This document shows positions 48,770-57,332 of a DNA stretch of 60,574 nucleotides, in pieces. The stretch covers positions 1-60,574 of the forward strand of contig VGYW01000002.1 of NCBI GenBank assembly GCA_016872875.1. Direction: 5' to 3'. Source of the DNA: Planctomycetota bacterium. Its GTDB lineage: Bacteria; Planctomycetota; PUPC01; DSUN01. The notes under the pieces are model-generated. The model had not been told where the DNA came from. It did no database searches and worked only from the letters and a program-made list of their open reading frames with translations. How positions within the stretch are numbered: the stretch's first letter is position 1; each line of letters begins with the position of its first letter. A program made the position numbers and the translations under genes.

Positions 48770-50122
48770 ATGAAGGAGAAGGAGTCAAGCCGTCGGGGTT
48801 TCCTCGGCAGCGCCGCCTCTGGCGCCGCGTTCCTCGCCGTCGCGCGCCACGTCGTCGGCGGCGAGCCGCGCAAGCTCGCGCCCAGCGACAAGCTGAACGT
48901 CGCGGGCGTCGGAGTGGGCGGAATGGGCGGGGCCAACATCAACGCGCTCGCCTCCGAGAACATCGTGGCCCTCTGCGACGTCCACCTCAAGCACGCCGCC
49001 GGCACCCTCGGCCGCTACCCCAACGCCAAGACCTACGGCGACTACCGCAAGATGCTCGACGCGCAGAAGGAGATTGACGCCGTGGTGGTCGGCACGCCCG
49101 ACCACACCCACGCGGTGGTCTCGATGGCCGCAATCAAGGCCGGCAAACACGTCTACACCCAGAAGCCCCTCACCCACGACGTCTACGAATCGCGCGCCCT
49201 GGCCATCGCCGCGCGCGAGGCGAAGGTTACAACCGTCATGGGCATTCAGGGCCACTCGGGCGAAGGCGCCCGCCTCATCTGCGAGTGGATTTGGGACGGC
49301 GCCATCGGCGAGGTGCGGGAGGTGGACGCCTGGTGCAGCCTGTCGTATTACCCCTGGGGCCACGCGGGCTGGAGCTCGCGCTGGGCCAGCCGCCCCACCG
49401 AGGCGATGCCGGTGCCCGAGGGCCTCGATTGGGACCTCTGGATCGGCCCGGCCCCCATGCGACCTTTCCACCGCGCCTACCACCCCAGCACCTGGCGCGC
49501 GTGGTGGGACTTCGGCTGCGGGATGATGGGCGACCGCGGCGCCCACACCCTCGACCCCGTCTACCGCGCCCTCAAGCTCACCGCCCCGACCAGCGTGGAC
49601 GCCTCCTCGACCGGCCTCAACCCCGACACTCATCCCGTCGCCTCCATCGTCACCTACCAGTTCCCCGCCCGCGACAAGTTCCCTCCGCTCAAGCTCACGT
49701 GGTACGATGGCTTGCGTGCGCCGCGGCCTGAGGAGCTGGAGCAGGGCCGCGTGATGGGCAACCCCGAGGGCGGCGCGCTCTTCAAGGGCACCAAGGGCAA
49801 GCTCATGGCCGGCGTCTACGGCGAAAGCCCGCGCCTCATCCCCGAATCGCTGATGAAGGACTACAAGCGGCCGGAGAAGCAGACCATCCCGCGCGTCACA
49901 GTCAGCCACGAGCAGGACTGGGCGCGCCACGCCAAGGCCGGCACCCAGCCCTCGGCCAGCTTCGACTATTCCGGGCCGCTCATCGAGATGTGCCTCCTCG
50001 GCAACGTCGCCCGGAAGCTCGACACCCGCATCGAGTGGGACGCCGCGAACCTGAAAGTCACCAACAACCCGAACGCGGAGAAGCTCATCCGCACCCCCTA
50101 TCGCGAGGGCTGGAGCCTCTGA
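48770..50122 (+). CDS. Tat-exported Gfo/Idh/MocA-family oxidoreductase
   Basis: 450 residues. Twin-arginine signal SSRRGFLGSAASGAAFLAVA. The Rossmann domain is LNVAGVGVGGMGGANI, then VALCDVH, AVVVGTPDHTHAV and GKHVYTQKPLTHDVYES (EKP-type catalytic Lys as QKP). The C-terminal alpha/beta domain starts around GEVREVDAWCS and includes WWDFGCGMMGDRGAHTLD. Such periplasmic NAD(P)-type dehydrogenases act on sugars and are abundant in Planctomycetota. It follows element B and lacks an obvious promoter. Confidence 0.92.
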   Translation: MKEKESSRRGFLGSAASGAAFLAVARHVVGGEPRKLAPSDKLNVAGVGVGGMGGANINALASENIVALCDVHLKHAAGTLGRYPNAKTYGDYRKMLDAQKEIDAVVVGTPDHTHAVVSMAAIKAGKHVYTQKPLTHDVYESRALAIAAREAKVTTVMGIQGHSGEGARLICEWIWDGAIGEVREVDAWCSLSYYPWGHAGWSSRWASRPTEAMPVPEGLDWDLWIGPAPMRPFHRAYHPSTWRAWWDFGCGMMGDRGAHTLDPVYRALKLTAPTSVDASSTGLNPDTHPVASIVTYQFPARDKFPPLKLTWYDGLRAPRPEELEQGRVMGNPEGGALFKGTKGKLMAGVYGESPRLIPESLMKDYKRPEKQTIPRVTVSHEQDWARHAKAGTQPSASFDYSGPLIEMCLLGNVARKLDTRIEWDAANLKVTNNPNAEKLIRTPYREGWSL

Positions 50123-50130
50123 CACAAAAT

Positions 50131-50163
50131 TGATCCGACTGATCCGACGGATCCGACCGATCA
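50131..50163. repeat. Nonamer array (tgatccgac words)
   Basis: Words tgatccgac, tgatccgac, ggatccgac, cgatc.. in tandem directly after the oxidoreductase gene, without a clear second arm. Confidence 0.8.
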
Positions 50164-50175
50164 CAGGTTGGCGGA

Positions 50176-50204
50176 TTGACAAAGCCCACGCCGCCGGCTA
50201 TCGT
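50176..50204 (+). promoter_or_regulatory. Promoter of the MntA/HEPN-fusion operon
   Basis: TTGACA, 17 nt, TATCGT, 59 nt before the mntA-like start. Confidence 0.65.
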
Positions 50205-50263
50205 TAGAGAGGCGAGCGATACCCCCGTGCCGCCGTGTGCCACCAGGTTCAGGACTCACGCCC

Positions 50264-50578
50264 ATGCCCGCGCAGATCAAGATTGATGACGCCCTGATCG
50301 CGGATTTCTGCCGCAAGTGGAAGATCACCGAGTTCGCCCTCTTCGGCTCCGTCCTCACCAAGCGCTTCCGCCCCAAGAGCGACGTGGATGTCATGGTCAC
50401 TTTCGCCGAGGACGCCCGATGGGGCTTCTTCGACCTGTGCCGGATGGAGGACGAACTGGGCTCAATGTACGGCCGTGAGGTGCGCATCATCACGCGCGCA
50501 GCGCTTGAAGAGAGCAAGAACTACATCATCCGCAACGAGATTCTGAGCCACCTCGAGGTCATCCATGCGGCGAGATGA
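50264..50578 (+). CDS. MntA-like minimal nucleotidyltransferase
   Basis: 104 residues. The minimal NTase signature GSVLTKRFRPKSDVDVMV (GSx10DxD) and a third acidic position in REVRIITRAA are present. In MntA-HepT systems this enzyme AMPylates the HEPN ribonuclease and so acts as the antitoxin. Overlaps the HEPN frame by 14 nt. Normal length. Confidence 0.9.
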   Translation: MPAQIKIDDALIADFCRKWKITEFALFGSVLTKRFRPKSDVDVMVTFAEDARWGFFDLCRMEDELGSMYGREVRIITRAALEESKNYIIRNEILSHLEVIHAAR

Positions 50579-51758
50579 AGCCCGGCTCGTGCACATCTTG
50601 GTCGCCTGTGACGAAGTCACGGCATTCCTCAAGGGCGTCACGCGCGAGGAGTTCCTGGCCGACAGGAAGCTCCAGTGCGCCATTTTCTTCGAGACCGAGA
50701 TCATTGGCGAGGCAGCTCGGGCCATGTCACGCCAGCTCCGGAAGGCTCACCCGGAGGTCCCCTGGGATAGGTTGATCAAGCTTCGGCACAGCATCGCTCA
50801 CGAATACTTCCGCCTCGACCCCAAGGCTCTCTGGGAAGTCGCCCAAAGGGAAATTCCTGCCGTCCGTACATTGATCAAGCCTCTGGCCCATCCCGACAGC
50901 ACGGCCACGCAAGCACCCGCACAGGAGAGACCCATGCCCCCCACGCCCGAAACCGTCGTCGCCGCCCAGCTCTATGGCTGGACGCAGCCCGAGAACTTCC
51001 CGAACCGCCCGCCGCTCATCGAGCGGCTCGACGAGGCGTTCGCCGCAATCAAGCGGGCAGGGATTGACAACGTGGAATGGGACACCGCGATGGCCGCCGA
51101 CAGGCGCTTCGTGGATGCGCTTCGCAAGCACGGGCTCGGCTTGCCGGCGGCCTACAGCGGCGGGACGTTTCACGTTGAAGCCGAAGCCCCGAAGTCCATA
51201 GCCGCCATGGCCGCCAACGCGAAGGTGGCCAAGGAGCTCGGCGTCCGCGTCATCAACTGCAACCCCGCTGTGAAGCCCGGCGGCGCCGAGAAGACGGACG
51301 AGGAGCTGGCGGTCCAGGCCAGGTGGCTCGACGCCTGCGGCGCCGAGCTGAAGGCCCTCGGCATCCGCTTCGCCCTGCACAACCACTCGCCCGAGATGCG
51401 CTCCGGCGCACGCGAAGTCCACTCCTGGATGAGCGGCACCACGCCGGGGAACGTCTGGTTCAATGCCGATGTCGAGTGGATACACCACGGCGGGGGCGAC
51501 CCCGTGGCGATGCTGGAGCGCTACGGCGAGCGCACCGCCTCGCTCCACGTCCGCGACGCCCTCGGCACCACCTGGGTCCAGGCCCTCGGCGAGGGCGAGC
51601 TCGACTTCCCAGCAATCGCCGCAGTCCTCAAGCGCAAGGGCTTCGCCGGGCCAATCTCCATCGAGCACGCCACCATGGCGGGCACGAAGATCACGCGGAG
51701 CTTCGAGGAGAATCATCGGATCAGCCGCGACTTCATCCGCAAGATCTTCGGGGACTGA
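50565..51758 (+). CDS. HepT-like HEPN domain fused to a sugar-phosphate isomerase/epimerase
   Basis: One uninterrupted frame of 397 residues. Residues 1-110 are a HepT-type HEPN ribonuclease with the RX4-6H motif in RLIKLRHSIAHEYF. Residues about 124-397 are a xylose-isomerase-like TIM barrel: IERLDEAFAAIKRAGIDNVE, VRVINCNPAVKPGG, IRFALHNHSPEMRSG, GNVWFNADVEWIHHGG, ASLHVRDALG, GPISIEHATM (Glu/His/Asp metal ligands). The linker is short (PDSTATQAPAQ). An internal ATG at 50934 with AGGAGAG upstream could still produce the isomerase alone. No frameshift is needed for either reading. Confidence 0.85.
   Translation: MRRDEARLVHILVACDEVTAFLKGVTREEFLADRKLQCAIFFETEIIGEAARAMSRQLRKAHPEVPWDRLIKLRHSIAHEYFRLDPKALWEVAQREIPAVRTLIKPLAHPDSTATQAPAQERPMPPTPETVVAAQLYGWTQPENFPNRPPLIERLDEAFAAIKRAGIDNVEWDTAMAADRRFVDALRKHGLGLPAAYSGGTFHVEAEAPKSIAAMAANAKVAKELGVRVINCNPAVKPGGAEKTDEELAVQARWLDACGAELKALGIRFALHNHSPEMRSGAREVHSWMSGTTPGNVWFNADVEWIHHGGGDPVAMLERYGERTASLHVRDALGTTWVQALGEGELDFPAIAAVLKRKGFAGPISIEHATMAGTKITRSFEENHRISRDFIRKIFGD
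50923..50936 (+). promoter_or_regulatory. Internal ribosome site and start of the isomerase part
   Basis: AGGAGAG seven bases before an in-frame ATG at 50934, better than the site of the upstream HEPN start. Confidence 0.65.
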
Positions 51759-51766
51759 TGCGGGCA

Positions 51767-52219
51767 TCACGCCTCGGTCCCAAGGCCGGATGCCAATCTC
51801 TCATTCAGCTCCCAGAGCGCGGTCCGATTGCTGTCCCACTTCAGCAGCCGTTGCGCCTCCTCATACGGCAGCCACCTCAGTTCGCTGTGCTCCGACGATA
51901 GCCTCAGCCCCGCCCCGCCCGTCTCGACCGCGAAGGCGAACTCCGGCACCACATACACCTCTGGCGGCCAGGAAGCCGCCGCCGCGAACCAGTAGCGGGG
52001 AATCGTCGCCATCGAATCGAGCCGAATGAGCCTCTTCGCGGCGACGCCGATCTCCTCCCGCGTCTCCCGTTCGGCGGCATCGAGAGGCGTCTCCCCCTCC
52101 TCCCCGCCCCCTGCTACAAAGTGCCACCAATCCGCATCGCTGCGCTTCAGCACCGCGTACTCCACTCCTGTGGCCGTCCGCCTGAATGGAATCACGAGCA
52201 CCTGGAAGGGCTTTCTCAA
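51767..52219 (-). CDS. Nudix hydrolase
   Basis: 150 residues from a TTG. Complete Nudix box GGGEEGETPLDAAERETREEIGV (GX5EX7REUXEEXGU) at about 38-60. Flanked by VIPFRRTATGVEYAVLKRS and the late WLPYEEAQRLLKWDSNR, which recalls NudB-type dihydroneopterin-triphosphate or related NTP pyrophosphohydrolases; the substrate cannot be fixed. Converges with the isomerase gene, 8 nt apart. Confidence 0.9.
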   Translation of the reverse strand: MRKPFQVLVIPFRRTATGVEYAVLKRSDADWWHFVAGGGEEGETPLDAAERETREEIGVAAKRLIRLDSMATIPRYWFAAAASWPPEVYVVPEFAFAVETGGAGLRLSSEHSELRWLPYEEAQRLLKWDSNRTALWELNERLASGLGTEA

Positions 52220-52251
52220 TCGCGTTCACCTGACACCTTGTCCCAGGGGAG

Positions 52252-52485
52252 TCAGCATGCTTTCTCGGGATCGCCCCCTGCCGCGCGGAGCTTGTCCAGC
52301 GCCTCCCGCGCCAACTGCGTATCCTCCAGCGTCTCCAGCCATTCGACGAGCGCCTCCCAGTCCTCCGCGCTCAACACCGCGACCCGCCGCCCGTTGACCG
52401 TGGCGAACTGCACCGCGGATTGCGCGGATGGGCGCGGAATGGAACTCAGTATCTGATCCTCTCGGGGCACGCCCCGTTGAAGCAC
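52252..52485 (-). CDS. Phd/YefM-like antitoxin, start uncertain
   Basis: Up to 77 residues. The core FATVNGRRVAVLSAEDWEAL with the helical WLETLEDTQLAREALDKL is the Phd/YefM arrangement. The N-terminal 25 residues are encoded by low-complexity words (ccgcgcccatccgcgcaatccgc) and overlap the preceding gene end, so translation may begin at the GTG before QFATV. No toxin gene is adjacent, so it is an orphan. Confidence 0.55.
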   Translation of the reverse strand: MLQRGVPREDQILSSIPRPSAQSAVQFATVNGRRVAVLSAEDWEALVEWLETLEDTQLAREALDKLRAAGGDPEKAC

Positions 52486-53714
52486 TCGACAGTGGTCTCC
52501 TTTTCGGGGCCGGGATCACGGAAGTAGATACGCTCGCCGCAGTATCCGCAATAGGTCGTGAGGCAACCAGAGCCGATACCCTCCGCATGCCCCGAGAGCC
52601 GGCAGCACTTGAGGCGCTCGCGGAGGAATCCGGTCTTGCGCTCCGCGTCGCAAGCCTCCACCCAACGACAGCCATATAGGCGTTCGTCTTCAGACCCGGA
52701 GCTCGCGGCCAAGATGACTTCAGCTTGCCGCCGACGGATGCCGAGGCTTCGCGCCAGATCCCAGACAGGGCCCCATTGTGGTGGGGGCATCGTGACTTTC
52801 GGTTCCTCACCTGGCCGTGTGAACCAATCCCTGTAGCGCCTCAACCCCGCGTCTATGTGTTCTTGGGATTCCGCCTGCCTTGACCGTAAGGCGCTGCGGC
52901 TTGTGTAGGCATGCTCTTGGCCCTCAAGCACCCCCCATCCTGATACATGCCGCAGGAGCCGGATGAACTGCCACCAACGAAGGGTCGCTTTCTCCTTACG
53001 GAGTTCCGCGTGTGTGCTGCGGAGCTGATTCGCCAGGCATGAATCCTGTGTGAGCATTCCTTCGTCCGCTCGTCTCAGACGAGCAGTGATCTCAGCACAC
53101 CACTGTTCACTACTTGCTGGCAGTAAGACAGCCCTCGCCGTGGCAAGGCAGCAGACGAGCGTTTCCCGAAGCAGCGCGGGTCGCCACCCGCCGTCAAGTG
53201 AAGCGTCAAGGAACGAATCGAGGCTGGCCAACGGTTTGCGCTCGTCCGGCTCACTTTGGGTCATAGCGGAACGGCTATAGATCCCCTCGCGCAAGCCATT
53301 CTGCGAGATGTCTCGCTCGGCCCTATCATGTTCGTCCTTCTTCCTTGCGGAAGGGATGTGCCAATCCGCAACATAATGCAGAGCGAGGCCGAGGCTATAG
53401 GCAGCCTCGGCTCGCCGACCAGCAAGCACCTCTGTTCTCGCTTGCCTGACATGGTGCTCAATCTGGCGGCGCGCATTGCGGCCGCCGTCCGTCCGGGCAT
53501 GATGGGCCCGTGTGTCGCGAGCAGGCGCGCCATCGAGGTAGGCTTGGACGAAGCGGGCGTCTTCCTCTTCCCACTCCGGCCGATAGCCAGCAAGCGGCTT
53601 GCGCTCGCGCACAAGGGGCAGGACGGTGACGACGACCTTCGTGCCGTCCCGCACGTGGGCGGTCCGCGGCAGCCGCACAGCTCCGTTCTCTACCGTACCG
53701 CAGAATGTCTTCAT
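52446..53714 (-). CDS. Chimeric protein: antitoxin-like N-terminus joined to a zinc-dependent phospholipase C-like domain
   Basis: 422 residues from the ATG at 53714. Residues 1-62 (MKTFCGTVENGAVRLPRTAH, VVVTVLPLV, then EEEDARFVQAYLDG) have the look of DUF104-type antitoxins. Residues about 80-140 (AAYSLGLALHYVADWHIPSA, then KKDEHDRAERDI) match the His-rich zinc site of phospholipase-C/S1-P1-like proteins but lack the first part of that fold. C-terminal segment contains TTYCGYCGERIYF and CFNGACPERIRY, a possible zinc knuckle. A deletion fusing two genes near 53530 is the simplest explanation. Confidence 0.55.
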   Translation of the reverse strand: MKTFCGTVENGAVRLPRTAHVRDGTKVVVTVLPLVRERKPLAGYRPEWEEEDARFVQAYLDGAPARDTRAHHARTDGGRNARRQIEHHVRQARTEVLAGRRAEAAYSLGLALHYVADWHIPSARKKDEHDRAERDISQNGLREGIYSRSAMTQSEPDERKPLASLDSFLDASLDGGWRPALLRETLVCCLATARAVLLPASSEQWCAEITARLRRADEGMLTQDSCLANQLRSTHAELRKEKATLRWWQFIRLLRHVSGWGVLEGQEHAYTSRSALRSRQAESQEHIDAGLRRYRDWFTRPGEEPKVTMPPPQWGPVWDLARSLGIRRRQAEVILAASSGSEDERLYGCRWVEACDAERKTGFLRERLKCCRLSGHAEGIGSGCLTTYCGYCGERIYFRDPGPEKETTVECFNGACPERIRY

Positions 53715-53808
53715 CCGATTGCGCTCCATTGTCACCACCAGCGGTCTAGCACCTGGCTCAAGGGGAAGCAAGTGCCCGTGGAATCCCTCTTGTCTGTGCG
53801 AAGCTGCC

Positions 53809-54981
53809 TCAGCCCAGGAGCACCAGGTTGTCGCGGTGGATGACCTCGTCGGATGCCTTGCGGCCGAGGCGGGCGGGGATGTCGCGGGTGTGGTAGCCCT
53901 GGATGAGTGCGAGCTCGGCGGAGGAGTAGTTGGTGAGGCCGCGGGCGAAGGGCAGAGCCTCGGCGACGGCGAGGGCGACGACGTCGCCCCTCTGGAAGGT
54001 GCCGTGGACGGCTCGGACGCCTGAGGCGAGGAGGCTCTTGCCCCGCTCGGCAAGCGCGCGGCGCGCCCCGTCGTCTACGATCAGGCGGCCGGCGGGGCGG
54101 GCGGTGTAGCCGATCCAGCGCTTGCGGCTGCCCATGCGGCGCGGGGCTGGGAGGAAGAGGGTGCCCACCGCCTCGCCCGCGAGCGCGCGGGTGAGGACGT
54201 TCGGCTGCTTGCCGCCCGCGATGATCACCGGCACACCGGCCCGCGTGACGATGTCGGCGGCCCGCAGCTTGCTGCTCATGCCGCCAGTGCCGCGGGCCGA
54301 CTTCTCCCCGGTGTCGAGCCCCACGGCGTCGGCGATGCGCTCGACGACGCCGACCACGCGCGGCTGACCCGCTCCGCCCTTCTCGAGCAGGCCGTCCACC
54401 GTGCTCAGGATCACTACCAGGTCGGCCAGGATCAGGGCGGCCAGGTGGGCGGCCAGGAAATCGTTGTCCCCGTAGCGGATTTCCTCGACCGACACGGAGT
54501 CGTTCTCGTTGATGACGGGGACGCAGCCGAGGTCGAGGAGCGCGCGGAGGGTGTTGCGGGTGTTGAGGAAGCGGGCGCGGTCCTCCATGTCCTCGCGGGT
54601 GAGGAGCACCTGGCCGACGTGGCGGCCGTGGCGTCGGAAGCACTCGTTGTAGGCGCGGATGAGGCGGCCCTGTCCCACCGCGGCGGCGGCCTGGAGCTCG
54701 GGCATGGTCTTGGGTCGCCCTGGGAGGCCCAGCTCGCCCACCCCCGCGGCGATGGCCCCCGAGCTGACGACGATGACCTCCTTGCCCGCGTCGCAGAGCG
54801 CGGAGACCTGCTCGGCGAGGTGGCGGACGCGGCGGACGTCCAGCGCCCCGGTCTTCGAGGTCAACACGTTCGAGCCTACCTTGACAACGATGCGGCGGAC
54901 GCCGGCCAGGACGTGTCGGCGGCCGGTGGCTGCGCCCCGCAAGAGGTTCGACGACGACGACGAGGACGACGACGATCTCAT
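53809..54981 (-). CDS. proB: Glutamate 5-kinase
   Basis: 390 residues. Amino-acid kinase domain from about 28: VRRIVVKVGSNVLTS, VIVVSSGAIAAGVGELGL, VPVINENDSVSVEEIRYGDN, then STVDGLLEK and GTGGMSSKLRAA. C-terminal PUA domain from about 285 (GRLIVDDGARRALAERGKSL). It phosphorylates glutamate in proline synthesis. Residues 3-11 are a serine run encoded by a (GAC)n-like trinucleotide repeat at about 54947-54975. The start overlaps the wecB stop by 4 nt. proA is not in the window. Confidence 0.95.
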   Translation of the reverse strand: MRSSSSSSSSSNLLRGAATGRRHVLAGVRRIVVKVGSNVLTSKTGALDVRRVRHLAEQVSALCDAGKEVIVVSSGAIAAGVGELGLPGRPKTMPELQAAAAVGQGRLIRAYNECFRRHGRHVGQVLLTREDMEDRARFLNTRNTLRALLDLGCVPVINENDSVSVEEIRYGDNDFLAAHLAALILADLVVILSTVDGLLEKGGAGQPRVVGVVERIADAVGLDTGEKSARGTGGMSSKLRAADIVTRAGVPVIIAGGKQPNVLTRALAGEAVGTLFLPAPRRMGSRKRWIGYTARPAGRLIVDDGARRALAERGKSLLASGVRAVHGTFQRGDVVALAVAEALPFARGLTNYSSAELALIQGYHTRDIPARLGRKASDEVIHRDNLVLLG

Positions 54982-56090
54982 GAGCCGTCCTGTGCCATTG
55001 GCGGTTCGAGAAGGATTTGGGCGATGGCCTCGGCTGCGTGGCCGTCGCCGTAGAGGTCGCGTCGCGCGCTGCCCGTGCCGAAGGGGGCGCGCTGGCCATC
55101 CCAGCCCGACAACTGGGCGAGCGCGGCCCCGAACCGCGCGGGGTCCGCGTCAACCAGCGTGTTCCACCCCTCGGCGACGGTTTCGACCCATTCGGTCTCG
55201 GCCCGAAGGGTGATGCAGGGGACACCGAAGAAGTATGCCTCCTTCTGTACGCCGCCGGAGTCGGTGATGATCGCGCGCGCGTGGCGTTCCATGAGGAGCA
55301 TGTCGAGATAGCTCGCCGGCCCGATGGGCCGGAAAGAGCCCCGAGGGCCTGCGAGGCCCGCGGCATCGAGGGCCCTCGCCGTCCGGGGATGAAGCGGAAG
55401 GACAACGGGTGCGTCGAGCCGCGCCAGCTCGCCGATGAGGCGGCCGAGGCGCTCGCGGTCGTCGGTGTTGACTGGGCGGTGAATGGTGGCCAGGTAGTAA
55501 CCGCGCTCGGTCAGGCCGAGCGCGGCCAGGGGGCTGGGCCGCCGCTCCGCGAGGCGCACGTTGTAGAGCACCGAATCGTACATCACGTCACCGACCCGGT
55601 GGACGCCGCGGGTGATTCCCTCAGCCTTGAGGTTGCGCACCGCGGCCTCCGTGGGGCAGAAGAGGAGCGCCGAGAGGTGGTCGGCCACCACGCGGTTGAT
55701 CTCCTCGGGCATGGCGCGGTTGAAGCTCCGCAGGCCGGCCTCCACGTGTGCCAGCGGGATGCAGAGCTTGGCCGCGGCCACCGCGCCCGCAAGGGTCGAG
55801 TTCGTGTCGCCGTAGACGATCGCCGCGTCGGGCCGTTCGGCCAGGAGCACGCGCTCGATGGCTTCGAGCATGCGGCCCGTCTGCGCGCCGTGTGGCGCCG
55901 AGCCGATGCCCAGGTGGTGCTGCGGCTTGGGCAGGGCCAGCTCCTCGAAGAACACCGCGGAGAGCTGCGGGTCGTAGTGCTGGCCCGTGTGGACGAGCAC
56001 CTCGGCGATGCCGCGCGCCGCGAGCGCCCGTGAGACGGGCGCCGCCTTCACAAACTGCGGCCTCGCGCCGACGATGGTGGCGATTTTCAT
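54978..56090 (-). CDS. wecB: UDP-N-acetylglucosamine 2-epimerase, non-hydrolysing
   Basis: 370 residues from the ATG at 56090. GT-B-fold epimerase signatures: IATIVGARPQFVKAAPVSRA, VLVHTGQHYDP, YGDTNSTLAGAVAAAKL, HVEAGLRSFNRAMPEEINR, TIHRPVNTDD and ITDSGGVQKEAYFFGVPC. It makes UDP-ManNAc for surface polysaccharides. Upstream of proB with overlapping ends, an unusual pairing that suggests cotranscription. Confidence 0.95.
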   Translation of the reverse strand: MKIATIVGARPQFVKAAPVSRALAARGIAEVLVHTGQHYDPQLSAVFFEELALPKPQHHLGIGSAPHGAQTGRMLEAIERVLLAERPDAAIVYGDTNSTLAGAVAAAKLCIPLAHVEAGLRSFNRAMPEEINRVVADHLSALLFCPTEAAVRNLKAEGITRGVHRVGDVMYDSVLYNVRLAERRPSPLAALGLTERGYYLATIHRPVNTDDRERLGRLIGELARLDAPVVLPLHPRTARALDAAGLAGPRGSFRPIGPASYLDMLLMERHARAIITDSGGVQKEAYFFGVPCITLRAETEWVETVAEGWNTLVDADPARFGAALAQLSGWDGQRAPFGTGSARRDLYGDGHAAEAIAQILLEPPMAQDGS

Positions 56091-56142
56091 GAAGGTGATT
56101 CTACGCCGCGAGCGCAGGGCGGTCAACCAGCTATCGGGGAGA

Positions 56143-56190
56143 TCGGTCGAATAAGTCGAATCAGTCGAATCAATCGAACGAATCGAATCA
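56143..56190. repeat. Nonamer array (tcgaatcag words)
   Basis: Words tcgaataag, tcgaatcag, tcgaatcaa, tcgaacgaa, tcgaatcac between wecB and the next minus-strand gene. Same word family as the array inside valS. Confidence 0.88.
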
Positions 56191-57276
56191 CGCGAACTTG
56201 CCCCGCGCCTCGATGGGCCAGGTGGACTCCAGCCTGCCGCCGCGGACGCACCAGTAGCGGTCGTGGAGGTTGATCGTGGTGCAGCAGTGGGTGGGGAGGA
56301 GCCAAACCTGGTCGCCGGCCGCGAGGTCGCAGGAGCCTGACTTGGCGACGCACTTGACGTGCTCCTCGGAGAGGCCCACGACCTCAAGCCCCTCGGGATC
56401 GATCGCCACAGGGAGGCCGAACTCCTGGGTGATGGACTTCATCCCGGCGTCGAGGATCACGCGGTCGGGCGACGGGCGGCTCACGACGGTGGCCGCGAGG
56501 AAGAGGGCGTTCTCGAACTCCGGCCGGACGCGGCGGTAGCGGGCGTCCATGAAGACGTAGGAGCCGGCCTGGATTTCGGTGACGCCCTCCATCGCGCCCG
56601 TGACGTCGTAGGTGCCGGTGCCGCCGCCGGAGACGACCTCGATGGGGATGCCGGCCTTTCGGACCGCGGCGGCGCAGTCGAGGAGCGAGCGTGTGGCGGC
56701 CTCAGCTTTGGCGCGCCGCTCGGCCGGGTCGTCCACCAGCACGGCGTGGCCCTCGTAGCCCATGAGGCCGGCGAAGCGGATGCCTGGGATGCGGGAGAGC
56801 TCCTGGGCGTAGCGGACCACGGTCGGCTTGTCGGGCGGCACGCCGCAGCGGCCCATCCCAGTGTCAACTTCCAGGAGCATGCCGACCGTCACGCCGGCGT
56901 GTCGGACGGCTTGGGCGATTTCGCTGGCGTTCGCCAGGTCGTCCACAGCCACCGTGACCATCGCTCGGCGGGCGAGCGGGGCGAGGCGGCGGAGCTTGGC
57001 CGCGCCGACCACCTGGTTGGCGATGAGGATGTCGGAGACGCCGCCCGCGGCCATGGCCTCGGCCTCGCCGAGCTTGGCGCACGTGATGCCGATGGCCCCC
57101 AGCTTCACCTGGCGGCGGGCGACCTCGGTGCACTTGTGGGTCTTGGCGTGGGGGCGGAGCTTGGCGGGGCGGCCGGCGAACCACTCCGCCATCCGCCGCA
57201 GATTTCGCTCCATCGCATCCAGGTCAATCACCAGTGCCGGCGTGTCCAGGTCACGAATCGTTGCCGTTTCCATCAT
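56188..57276 (-). CDS. D-threonine aldolase/D-serine dehydratase-like PLP enzyme
   Basis: 362 residues from the ATG at 57276 (GGGGAGAG upstream; 57300 also in frame). Fold-type III alanine-racemase barrel: DLDTPALVIDLDAMERNLRR, PLP-binding Lys in KLRPHAKTHKC, GMLLEVDTGMGRCGV, EVVSGGGTGTYDV. The C-terminal metal site THCCTTINLHDRYW (His and Cys) is typical of D-threonine aldolases and D-serine dehydratases. It cleaves or deaminates D-hydroxyamino acids in the cytoplasm. Fits with the D-aminoacylase-like neighbour. Confidence 0.9.
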   Translation of the reverse strand: MMETATIRDLDTPALVIDLDAMERNLRRMAEWFAGRPAKLRPHAKTHKCTEVARRQVKLGAIGITCAKLGEAEAMAAGGVSDILIANQVVGAAKLRRLAPLARRAMVTVAVDDLANASEIAQAVRHAGVTVGMLLEVDTGMGRCGVPPDKPTVVRYAQELSRIPGIRFAGLMGYEGHAVLVDDPAERRAKAEAATRSLLDCAAAVRKAGIPIEVVSGGGTGTYDVTGAMEGVTEIQAGSYVFMDARYRRVRPEFENALFLAATVVSRPSPDRVILDAGMKSITQEFGLPVAIDPEGLEVVGLSEEHVKCVAKSGSCDLAAGDQVWLLPTHCCTTINLHDRYWCVRGGRLESTWPIEARGKFA

Positions 57277-57332
57277 CTCTCCCCGAAGTTGGTGAATCAC
57301 GTCTGCACACGTGCGATGGACGACACTGAGTC

